From Himantopus leucocephalus (lineage: Eukaryota > Chordata > Aves > Charadriiformes > Recurvirostridae): a stretch of DNA of 64,000 bases. The stretch lies in assembly GCA_003993805.1 (NCBI GenBank), contig RSEF01000001.1, forward strand, positions 209,344,213-209,408,212, in the 5' to 3' direction. This document shows, piece after piece, positions 37,021-47,804 of this stretch; positions within the stretch are counted from its first letter, which is position 1, and every line of letters begins with the position of its first letter. A model generated the notes under the pieces. It searched no databases. It was not told where the DNA came from and saw only the letters and a program-made list of their open reading frames with translations. The translations under genes and the position numbers were made by a program.

Positions 37021-37980
37021 GTAAGAAGAGGATAAAAAAGTTAATTTTCCAGGACTACCAGAAACAAGAACAATTTTAATATAGCAATAGAACTATTCTC
37101 TTCTCCCTGGTACACATCTGTGTGTTCAGTCATCACTGTTCCGGGATGATTTTTTTTTGTAATGGGGAACCAGTTTGTTTTAATTACAGGAATATTGTTT
37201 ACTTTACAGAAATTTCAAATAAACCCATTTCCTGCTGTCTTACTTCCTCCGTGCTGTCTTACTCTTCATCTTACACTTAAGCCATTGCTGCCTACCCTCT
37301 GGCAGGTTTCCACTGTTCTTTGGTTGCAGGCTGCTTCTCAGTCTCTTCACACAACTGCTCCCAAGCAGCCTCTCTTCCCTTATTCTTTGTAACTTCTCTC
37401 CTTGAAGATGCACAGAATTTTTTTCAGCAAGATAGGGAAGCCATGGGAAGCTGCTTAATTTGAAATATCTTGTGCTCTAAAGTGTTTCTTTGTCGTGCAC
37501 ACTCTACCATGAACCGTTAGTGCATTTAAAGAAATTTTATTATATTTCTGGCTGGGATGCTGAAGAAAACTGCATCTCAGGACACTGCAGATTGTTCTTT
37601 ATTCTTCCTTGTTAGTTAGAAGGCCTTGAAAATTTTGATTTTGCTTTGATGTTTCTTCAGCTGAATAATTTGTAAGTAGTTTATTAGTCATACAGAATAG
37701 AAGAGTGTCAAATTCAAAGATTCCACTTGAATTTGAAAGTATAACTGATTTTGTAGTTGTAAAAATTCTGGACGAATACAGGCATTGTGTTGCACTCTGT
37801 CTTATCATTAAGGGAGATTATAAGAATTACAAGTAGCATTGCCAAATTGTGTCCACGTCTCATTCTGAAATAAAATTCTAATCTTTTCAGATATGTTAAT
37901 TTTGTGCATCAGCTCTCTATAGATCACCGGTCTGTGTATATGCCACACATAAACCTCCACAGCAGAATGTTCAAGCTGAT

Positions 37981-38520
37981 TTTCATAGACAGAACCACAG
38001 AATCAACTGAATAATTGGGGCTGGAGTGGATCTCGGGAGGTCTCTAGTCCAGCCTCCTGCTCAAAGCTGGGTAAACTGTCTTCAGAGCAGGTTGCTCAGG
38101 GCTTTGTCCAGTTTAGTCTTCGAATCCTCCAAGGAGGGAGATTGCACATCCTCTCTGGGTAACCTGTCCCAGCAGTTACCTAATCTCATTGTGAATTTTC
38201 TTTCAACATATACAGCCAGAACTCCCCCTATTTCAGCTTATGACCACTGTCTCTTGGCCTCCCACCCTGCACCACTATGAAGAGCCCATCTCTGTCTTCT
38301 CAATGACCTCCCCGTAGGCACTGGGGGCTGCTGTTAGGTCCCCCAAAGCCATCTCTGCTCCAAGATGAACAAACCCAGCTCCCCCAGCCTCTCCTCACAA
38401 GGCAAGTACTCCAGCCTCACCAGCCCAGTGGCCTCCCCTGAACTTGCTCTAGTTGATCAATGTCTTTCTCATTGTGGCCCCCAAAATTGGATGCCGTATT
38501 TCAGATGAAGTCTAACAAAC
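37981..38520 (-). mobile_element. CR1 LINE fragment, about 540 bp, antisense to the gene
   Basis: Read on the minus strand, this is the C-terminal coding part and 3' end of a CR1 element. On the plus strand the order is a degraded octamer-like start (tcatag, cagaatca), tctctagtccagcctcctgc, gggtaacctgtcccagcagt, then ccccagcctctcctcaca and gtggcccccaaaattgg. It is diverged, without a clean terminal octamer array, so probably an older copy. The frames open across it on the plus strand are not genes. Confidence 0.88.
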
Positions 38521-41500
38521 CTATCCTCGGTTATAATAAGACATATTTATTTTTTTCTGCTTTAAATAACTGTGTAGTTGCTAGCTGATATTAAATTTCA
38601 CTGTGCAATCACAGAACTGCACTGAAGTGATTTGATTCTCAGTCATGCATGTGGAATTTTTTCCAACTCTCCCCATTTTCTGCAAGCTCCCCACAGTGTG
38701 AAACTTGATAACTTTATAGCAGAAGCTTCAGACACTACATACTTTGTTCCATTAAGAATAAGAGGAAAGGAAAATGAAATAAAAACCACTAGCTCCTTTC
38801 ATCTCAAATGATTTTCAAAAAAATCTTAATATAGCACCATTATTCTTTCGCTGATTTTGTACCCTATTTCACCGGCAGTGAAAATTCTGCTGGACCCAAA
38901 TGTTTGAATGACTTCTCTATTTGTTCAGGTGGTACATATCAGAGAGGACACAAACATTCTGGAACAAGTTTATCATGTAATTGATTGCACCCCTGGGATT
39001 GTATTCTTTCCAATTTATGAATATGTTCCCTATTTTTGAAAGGGTGGTTCAGGATTTTAGTTGACCAGATGTACTGAAGCTGTGAGCAAATGTTTTTTCT
39101 CACAAACTGAAGTTTGAAAATGTTAAATTTCATCTAGCTGTCATGTTTTTTAGGTTCCTTCTTCTTCTTTCCCAGTGTTTATCAAACAAAAGCTGTACTT
39201 ACTAAAACTTATTCCTACAACTCTAATGAAAGTCTTCTTCATGCACATCCATTTTCACTATTCCTTTGGACAATCATTGCAACTTTATGTCTGTAAAAAT
39301 TAATTGACAAATCATAATAATGATCAGTAAAACAAAATATTTTTGGGACAGACAAATCATGCAGTGTGCGGTGTATTTTCACGCAGTGATAGGTATTAAT
39401 TTCTGGGTAATAATTCATTATTGCTGCCATCGAAGGAACTTGAGTCTTTAAGTCAAGTAGCAATGATCTGAGCTCCAGTACATGGGGCTCCTCCTGATAA
39501 ACAGCGCTGTGGCTGATAACGATGCAGGTCATCTCGAATAATCAATCAGTAACATATTAGTTCAAATGGGAAAAACACCACACTAGGTGTTTGCTTGCAC
39601 TTTCAGCTTCCCAGTTAGGAATACCTTTTCGCTACCAGAGTTACAGCTGCACAAATGTCATGTCAGAAGGGAGTGTTTTGTAGCATGACACTGAAATCCA
39701 GACAGGTGCCAGTAAAACAACTTAACAACCTTCAGAGCAATTGAAGCTGAATTTATTTGGTGTGCCTGCTTAACACGGCAAGGTACAGCAGAAGTCTATT
39801 GTCATTGCCCCAGTTTCAAAAGACCTTTCTTTAAGAAAAACGTTTGTTTCTGTTTTAGTTGTGAATGGTTTAGGGGTTTGTGTTTGGGTTTTTTTTTTAA
39901 TAAGAAAGGTAGATGCAGTCTCATTTTTTTAATCTGTAGAGGGAGTGAGAAGACAGGAGTTACAATAAGATATATCTTCCCAATTTGTTAGAACCAGCAA
40001 AGAGTTGTAAAGGTGGAGCACTAACAAAATGGACTCTGCTTTAAATAAAAAAAAAAAATCAAACAAAAAAAACCTGTTACACATATAATTCTTTGCAAAA
40101 TAGCATGCTGCTTATAATTTCTGTGGCACTCTTGAAATGCCAGAGGCTTCATGATCTGCGTCACTCAGGCAGCTGTTTTTTCCTGGTCTCCAGATATTCC
40201 TGAAGTCCAGAGCCTGTTTAGCTCTGTCCTCTGACACAGCTCTTTCAGTGATTGTGTGAACTATCACCCTTAGTATAGTTTTCAGATGCCAAAGTCAAAG
40301 AGACAGGAAAGCTAGTAATATTTTTTATTAGGTTTCATACACAGCTTTCCAAATCAGGACATTTATATCTATCTTAGTGTGTTACCCAGTGATCTATTAT
40401 TTTTTCAGACTACCTCTTATTACCAATTTTTTATCTGAAAGCTTCAAGGGAAAATCTCTATTAACACAGGCTTCAGTTCTAATATCGTAGTTCTCAATTA
40501 TTAAAAGTCATGTGTGTGAAAGGACATTATCTTTCAGAAAGAACAAAGCATCAGCCTGTCTACTCGTGACCCAGGCAGAGTAACCTGGCTCTTCGCCGTG
40601 ATGTTAGATGTGTCCCACAAGCAAAATCAGGCAGGCTGCCCCTGCACAGGGTAAAATTCCAGAAATACTGGTCTCCCAGCGGAGAGGGTGACTGTGGCTC
40701 ATGCTCAGGTGAGAGCTGGCATCCACAAGGCCGAATGAGAGCTGCGCAGACAACCACAGAGGCAGCAAACGTGTGATTCTGCCTCCATTATTTTATACTT
40801 AAGTGGAAATCGGCATCTGTAATTTAATGGTACCAGCTAATCTGACTGGAGACTAAAGTCTTTTTCTCTCCCCACACCTCACTTATTTTATCACTTCTTC
40901 CCCAAGATAGTAACAACGTTCTATATTAGTCCATTATCTAAAAATACCCATGGAAGCAATACTTGGGATGGTGTAAGGAAATCAACAGAATAATAAACAG
41001 GTTTCCACTTGCTTTAATTTTCTAATTAAATCCTAATCTTGTTACTTAGTTCATATTTAGTTAACATGATTGCTTTTCATAGCTGCTTTCATTGGAATGG
41101 ATAATACTGCAATTTTCTGGCACATCTAACTTATAGCCAGCTGCTGCATTTCTGTCAGTTCTAGCCTTGATACATATTTTACAGGTCCACAAGGTGAAAA
41201 GAGCCAATAACATGAATTTAAACATGTCTGGCATTCCACTAAGGCAATCGGGCATTTGAAGCCTGGGGGCAAAGCATCAATTACATTATCTATTCATGGG
41301 GAAACATGGGGAGAGAGAAATTGAGTAGAATCAAAGTTTAACCTGCTAATCATGCATGCAAACTTGATTTTATGAGGTAACAATGTAATGCACTCTATTA
41401 GTAGCAGATTGTACACGGGCTTTGTTTCTAATAAGTCCTTATTTTCCATTAAGTCGACATTATTCTCAGCTAGAATTTCTTCATAGCATAACAAGAAATG

Positions 41501-42280
41501 CTTCTGTCCCAGGAAAAGTTACCTGGTTTAGATTGGCTTTGCTTTGGGTTTTATTTGTTTGTGATCTGTATAAAAGAAGTTTCAGCTTTTCCCACTATCA
41601 TAACTATTTTTGCTCTAGAAAAAATTAATAACCTGCTGTATCTATGACATTGGAGACAATTACCCGGGCTACGAAAGCCTTTGTAGAAACTGTGCTTTTC
41701 CATAGGGAAAAACAAAAGGAGAAGAAAAACTAGATGGTAATCATTGTCTGCACGGGTATATTTAGAACAAATAAGCTGCTATCACGAAACATTGCAGGCT
41801 CAAATTAATATGCATTATTGACAAAGTATCCAAATGTATGTGCGACTAAAAGACATAACAGGAAAGCTAAAGAATTGGTTTTCTGGTATATATGCCACAG
41901 CATTTGAGATTTCAGTCCCATATGTGGTGATTTGGAGGCTATTCGGACTGAGTCCTGCAGCCACGCCTGACACTGTTATCAGTTAATAGAACTGAATTCT
42001 ATCTCCCACTAAATTACAAATATTAAAAATACAGAGGAAATGAGAACAACAGAAATACAGATTCAAAACCAGCTGGGGTATCCTTATTTTCCAACAGTCG
42101 AGTACAGTGTATCATCTGCTTCTGAGACGCTGGCACATTTTACATTTCATTCCTGAACAGATGAGATGTGAGAAGTTTTCCTGGGAGGGAGACAACTTGA
42201 GGGCTGACCTTTCAAACTGTGAAAGGGTTTTCACTTAACATCCCTCTGTTTCCCGGATGTGTACTGCAGGAGATAGATGC

Positions 42281-42350
42281 TAGGTAGGTAGGTAGGTAGG
42301 TAGGTAGGTAGGTAGATAGATAGATAAGATAGATAGATAAGATAGATAGC
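42281..42350 (+). repeat. Compound tetranucleotide repeat (TAGG)n-(TAGA)n
   Basis: About eight taggs followed by taga units interrupted twice by taa (gataagata). Likely length-polymorphic. Confidence 0.95.
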
Positions 42351-42741
42351 AAGGAAAACAACTGAGAAGAAAAAACTGCCGACTGTGTTTTTGTTTTGGT
42401 CCTCACATTAGGAAGTTCTGTGGAGCTGGCGACAAACCCTTTTCCCACCACCCATACCGTTTCCACAGTTAAGAAGAGTTGGTTTTCAAACTGCATCTGT
42501 ATCCTAAAAGATATAAAAAGCTTTAAAAGAAAAAGACAACTGCAACTGAGTAAACACTTTCTTAAAGACTAAAGAGAAGTTTAATAATTCATCTCCCCAA
42601 AAAGTATAGCAATATCAACATTGTGTTTCATTTTACTTTATTTGACAAGGTGTTTCAGAATTTATACAAAAATACCCATGCGGAAAATATCTTCATGAAT
42701 ACAGGATTCAAGCAGAGTGAGAAAGACCTTGGGATTAAAGT

Positions 42742-42850
42742 ATAGAATTGGGATTTGGGAAATCTGGACTCAACTGCTTATCAGAAAACTCTGTAAATTT
42801 GGGCAGTTCACGTTAGCATTTTTTACTCTAAAAACAGGAGGTTAGTAAGG
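42742..42850 (+). mobile_element. MIR-like ancient SINE fragment (tentative)
   Basis: The order gggatttgggaaatctggac, tcaactgcttatcag, ctgtaaatttgggcagttca, then ttttttactctaaaaacagg parallels the core and tail of MIR elements. There, a tgtgaccttgggcaagtcac core is followed by a (t)cctcatctgtaaaatggg tail. Similarity is moderate and judged from memory. Confidence 0.45.
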
Positions 42851-45212
42851 TTCTTGTTTCTTTTTGTCTTCCCTCTATCTCACCTGTTCAGATTTCAAAA
42901 TTGAAAGATAGGGACTAAATCTAACTACATGTTTCTACAGCAATACCATAATCAATTATAATCTTGGCTGCTAAATACTTTTGTTCTGCAGAAAAATTAA
43001 GACACACTACAAAATTAAGAATCTGTCATTTCTCTTCATAATAAACAAAGCACACAGAATTGAAAAAAAGCCACTTGACATTTCCTTGAAAAAAAAAAAG
43101 ACAAAACAGAAACACTTTAAAACGATTAATTATTCATTCAATAACATTTTCTTTTAATTTCTTTACAAGATTGGAATCTTAAAAAGAGGATGAACTGTTT
43201 TTCAAGTACTTTCATTTTTTCCATGTTCAACGTGACATTATTTTTTCCTTTCTATATGGAAAGAAATCTAGAACTCGAGCAGTTTAAAAGATCTTTTCAC
43301 CTCACTCACTGAAGTAAAAATGGGAGGAATAAAACTGATTTTTAACAAACTGTAGATTTTCTTTATTTTCTTTAGCAAATTAAAAGCAAAATAATAATTT
43401 TGAATAAAATTAAAAATCTTTGTCAACTCAAACCAAAATAGTCCAATTTTTCTTTCCAGTTTTAATTTTTGTACTTTAAAATAATTCTGAATTAAAATTC
43501 AAATTATACCTCTTTTTAAAACACAAATGGTTATGTTTCATTTGTTATAATGTCAAAAGGAAATATTTAATAATTTTCAATTATTTTGCCTGAAAGTGAG
43601 TACTCAAAATCTCCGAATGGGCTCATCTTTACAGTCTACCAGAATCCACAGTTTTCATTAAAAAAGCCCAGAAATGCCATCAGCCGTGCAGCATGAAAAG
43701 AGAGGAATCTTTAAAACTCTCAACCAAAAACCTAATACAAACCCCCTAAAGCAAAGAACAGTTTCCAAAATGTTGGACGCAGTGGAACTCTGGAAGGAAA
43801 GCTGACATCTACTCCAAATGTTCATGGTTTCATAGCTATGGTATTACCTACCACTTCCAAAAACTTCCCCAAACCTTACATTTAAATACAGATTCAAAAT
43901 ATATAGGTGTCATTGCCAGCACTTTTCAGCACTTTATAACCACAAAGCCCTCAGCAATATCAGTTCTGTGCAAGTATTTTGTTCCAAACAAAAAACACTG
44001 CTTTTCATGTATATTTAGCTTGTAATAAGATACACACGAATGATTAAACAATGGTCTGGGGGTTCATGTATAAGCTTTTCCTTTCCATATCATCTTTTCT
44101 TCATTTATATTTTAAGCATATTGTCAAACGCTTCATAGGGCTGTTGAGGGCTACCTTCTTCGTGCCTGCCCTTAGAGAAAATGTTAAAGGTTTCTTTGTT
44201 TGGATTAGGGGAGATAAGTTTTAATACTGTTTAATTTCACTTTCATTTTCAGTATATCACAGTACTTCCATGAAAACGGAAAACAGTAAGAAACAAATCC
44301 TGCTGTTTCTGTTCAAATCAAATTCCTGGCAAAGTCATTTCAAGATTTCAGGTTGTTTGCCTTAAGTGGAGGTTTCAATATCAGTGTGTGCCAGCACACA
44401 CCCGTTATTTACTGTGACCCATATCTAGTCACCATGTCTTTCAGAACATGTTTTTTAGTACTATTAGTTGTTTGCATTACCAGAACAATGGAAAGCCCTG
44501 GCTTTTAACTCGCAACCTTACCAGTGGCTGAAGAAACAAAAGAAAATAAGAGTTGATGTGATCCCAAAGAGCTGGCACTCTAAGAATAAACCAGGAGACG
44601 AGTGCTAATCAGCAGCTGGCAAAGGGGCTAATGAGAAGGCTTTGATCAGAACTACAGACATACGATCAAGCTAAGCGTAGACACATTTTATGATCTTAAG
44701 GACCAGCATTAAGCCAAGGAGGGATTCATTTTCCACTAGGTGAAGTTCTCTCATCTTGTTAAACGAGACATATTGACACAGCAAAGAGCTCTTTGCTACT
44801 AGTTGCTGTGTATTTATTCAGAAGAAAGTATACCGAATTTCTCAGCTTTGATAAACACTGAAGAAAAGAGGTCCTAATGTCCTTGTTCCCTAAACACACT
44901 GATTTTGTGTCCGGGAGCCAAGTTTAGTCATCATACTTGCATATTTGGTGTGAGTGCATCTCCATGCGTGTCACTGCCAAGAATTAACAACTTAAAGATT
45001 GGGAAGTCACTAATTGCATGGCAATAAACTTAGGCTATGAGTGAGTAAACTCAGATATAACACTGAAATAAAGGTGATGCTGCCGAAAGGGTTGCTAATA
45101 TAGAACCTTGGTGCCTGGCAAAAAAAATGGTTTCGTTTAATAGTTTTCCTCACTTAACAGTTACTCATTTCAAAATGTCCCCCTCTAACTGTGTATGCTG
45201 TGCTTTGCTGCA

Positions 45213-45359
45213 GTGCAAAGGAAATTAATTCCTTTGACATATTTATTCTTTTAATGGTTATTCATTTGAGAGAGTTTCGCTGTGTGAATGCACATTTTAG
45301 TTTGGTGCAAAAGAAATTCATCGTTTTGACAGTTTTATTCTTTTAATGTTTATTCATTT
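45213..45359 (+). repeat. Diverged direct repeat (2 x 55 bp) resembling a mariner end
   Basis: Copies at 45213-45267 and 45305-45359 match at 47 of 55 aligned positions without indels, separated by 37 bases. Both start gtgcaaa(a/g)gaaatt and contain attcttttaatg. The second, preceded by ttagttt, resembles the terminal inverted repeat of Hsmar1/MADE1-type mariners (ttaggttggtgcaaaagtaa). No facing inverted copy is visible, so the transposon assignment is uncertain while the repeat itself is plain. Confidence 0.75.
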
Positions 45360-45806
45360 AAATAGGGCTTCAGTCCGCAAGGCTGTTAACAAGAAAACTC
45401 TAGAAAAAGGACACTGCTGGTTAAATAAGTCCATCATATTGGATGCTTCAAAGGCGTACAGCATACTCTCTCATCAGTAATGTGGCACCTACCTAAAAAC
45501 TTCATTTATCTTTATAAGTTATCCAAAAAAAATCTTAGAAAGGCAAGAGAAAAATGGGTGCTAAACAAGTTTTAAATATGCTCCATTAGAGATGGCATCA
45601 TAATTTTTACATGTTAATTAACTGGCAGATGATTCTTCATCTGCATCTTTTCACTGTAGAACATTCATCCCAGTGTTCCACACTGATTGTTTTTATTCCT
45701 CACCATTTAGTATTGTATAATTCTGTTTCTGAAAGGAAAAAATGAGGGTTTTGCCATGTAAAGATTAGATCTTAGTTTAAACTAGTTCATGTCTCCAGTC
45801 AGTAGA

Positions 45807-45835
45807 GTCTAAACAATCTTCTCCATTGTTTAGAC
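45807..45835. repeat. Perfect 11-bp inverted repeat with 7-nt loop
   Basis: gtctaaacaat at 45807-45817 and its exact reverse complement attgtttagac at 45825-45835, with loop cttctcc, can form a hairpin on either strand. It is too short for a typical microRNA precursor and pairing does not extend outward. Confidence 0.85.
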
Positions 45836-46032
45836 AGTTCTCTTTGGATGGGATGAACCACTCCAAAGCTCTGGATTCACTGGATACAGAGCCTGGACTA
45901 CAAGCTCAGCCTGGATACCTTCTTTACCACTAGCTGAAGTTAAACTACAAAACATTTCAGTCATTTCCTTATCCAGAAGTCAAGAGCTTTCAACAGAGAG
46001 TAACTATGAAAGATGTTGTTTAGCATGTGTGT

Positions 46033-46094
46033 AGGGAGAAGGGAGGAAGGGAGGAAGGAAGGAAGGAAGAAGGGAGGGAGGGAAGAAGGAAAAA
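46033..46094 (+). repeat. Purine (GGAAG/GGGA)n repeat
   Basis: Pure purine run of gaagggagg, ggaaggaa and gggaggga units. Mirror-symmetric stretches could form triplex DNA. Confidence 0.9.
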
Positions 46095-46215
46095 GTTGAA
46101 GACATGATGAATCCAGCTTTATTGGAGAGAGATGTTTTACACATTAAAAATCTCCCCTATCAGTCTGCTAAAAACCATAGATAAAAGGGCTCTTATCTCT
46201 TTTGCAATAGTGTAA

Positions 46216-46515
46216 ATCATAGAATCATAGAATNNNNNNNNNNNNNNNNNNNNNNNNNNNNNNNNNNNNNNNNNNNNNNNNNNNNNNNNNNNNNNNNNNN
46301 NNNNNNNNNNNNNNNNNNNNNNNNNNNNNNNNNGAGCAGAGTAGAGGGGCAGAATCACCTTCCTTGACCTGCTGGCAACGCTTCTTCTGATGCCGCCCAC
46401 AATGTGGTTGGCCTTCTGGGCTGCAAGCGCACACTACCGGATCACATTGATCTTTCCATCAATCAGCACCCCCAGGTCATTCTCCTCAGGGCTGCTCTCA
46501 ATCCATTCTCTGCTG
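46216..46515 (-). mobile_element. CR1 LINE fragment interrupted by an assembly gap
   Basis: Minus-strand CR1. Positions 46216-46233 (aatcatagaatcatagaat) are the reverse complement of the 3' octamers. Positions 46334-46515 are the reverse complement of the reverse-transcriptase C-terminal region, encoding motifs such as AAQKANHIVGGIRRS and ASRSRKVILPLYSA. Between them lie 100 Ns (46234-46333). The part hidden in the gap should be the rest of the coding end and 3' UTR. Confidence 0.9.
46234..46333. other. Assembly gap of exactly 100 N
   Basis: A run of 100 N inside a CR1 copy. The round number suggests a default gap of unknown length. Comparison with the CR1 at 63352-64000 suggests the missing sequence could be several hundred bases. 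Frames reading through the Ns are artefacts. Confidence 0.95.
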
Positions 46516-47733
46516 AGCCTCAAGAAGCAATTGATAAACTTTGTGGCTTTGCATCATTTATGTGAAAAAGCAGAACTGGGCTTGTGTTCTTAAAGGGGAG
46601 TTCAGAGTTCAAAAAGACACAACACAAACGAATTCCAGTATCTAGTAAAAACTGCACTTTCATTGAACTTAAGCTGTTAACGATCAACATGGGAAATAGA
46701 GAGGACTGTGTACATTTATTTAAATGTATTTTTCTTTCTATAGTTCAAAGGCACAGTGCTACTCAATAAATAAGCTAAACAGCATGCAATAAGGCTTTAA
46801 CAGTTAATGCCTCATAGTACATTTCTACCAATGACCTATGTACTGCTGTAAGGAAGAAAAGAGAAAGTTTATCTCTCCGGACATATTTAACAAAATAAAG
46901 AATGCAAGCATTAACTGCTCACAGTAAATAAACTCAAGACATTAGTCATTTTAGGAACTTCATTAGAGTCACTGAGTAAGATACAAGAAATTATACAATT
47001 CCAATGAACAATTAAGATTTCTGAAGTTTTACAAAATATAATAACTTAATTCACACTGATGATGATCGTTACAATTTCTTTTAAAGAATTTCATCAGCTC
47101 CTTATATGTGCTTTTAAAGCCAAAATGGTGGTCTGTTTTTAAAGAACTGTGGGTAGTACTGCTTCCAGCATTTTGCAAAAAATGATAAGGGGTGTTTAAG
47201 GATGGTTACTTCAAAATTTCTGAAAATTTGCTCCCTGTTAAAGCATGCACGAATAGATTTACAAGAACTAAAACATGATAAATCACTAATGACCTGGGAA
47301 ATAATAAAGACATATTACTTATGCCCTAAGATTTTACCTGAAATTTAAAATATATCAGGTTCCCTGGCATTTGATTTTGAGTTTTCTATTTGAAAAATAC
47401 AAATGTTAGCAAATAATTCCTGTTTTATCTCTTAGATGATCTGTACATTGAAAATTTGACTAATCTGCAGAAGGCATAGCTGCTTAAGCAGCTTTTTATT
47501 CCAATATTATTTTTCTTCTTAGCTTATGTTTTGTTTGAGTTCACCAGCTTGACTGTGGAATTCTCCAAAATGAAACTTGAGCAAATTTTCTTTACCACAG
47601 AGTGCTGTGTTTGTTATTTCTGTTCTGATTTAACAGCCTCATGTCTTCTGCAGCAACTTATTACTATGGGGAAAACTTCAATAACTTGGACATTCTGTTT
47701 TGTTTTGGTTTTTTTTTTCCTTTTTGCTCACAG

Positions 47734-47804
47734 TTCCAAAGACACCTCCAGCTAATGTAAGTGGCAGAAGTGGAAGGCGACATGAATTAGTAATAGCATG
47801 GGAG
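47734..47804 (+). CDS. CNTN5: CNTN5 exon: start of FN3 domain 2 (71 bp)
   Basis: The smallest exon in the window, 71 bp. It follows a long T-rich tract and the acceptor tttgctcacag and ends at GGAG|gtaagg. Entry is phase 1 and exit phase 0. It encodes [12 protein letters not shown] and [12 protein letters not shown], the A and B strands of FN3-2 ending on the B-strand tryptophan. NVS is a potential N-glycosylation site. The exon is too short to stand out as an open frame. It is identified by its match to the contactin-5 protein, its splice sites, and the in-frame join with the next exon (71 + 235 = 306 bp). Confidence 0.95.

Larger units (their letters stand above)
37021..47733 (+). other. 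CNTN5 intron, 10.7 kb (plus assembly gap)
   Basis: Intron at the FN3-1/FN3-2 boundary. It holds two minus-strand CR1 copies (37981-38520 and 46216-46515, the latter interrupted by 100 Ns), a tetranucleotide repeat (42281-42350) and a MIR-like fragment (42742-42850). It also holds a diverged tandem pair resembling mariner ends (45213-45359), a perfect hairpin (45807-45835) and a purine repeat (46033-46094). Its true length is uncertain because of the gap. Confidence 0.8.

Noticed and set aside
38026..38280. Plus-strand frame of 84 codons
   Set aside because: Lies entirely in the antisense strand of a CR1 copy.
46137..46434. Minus-strand frames reading through the N run
   Set aside because: Artefact of translating Ns; the flanks belong to a CR1 element.
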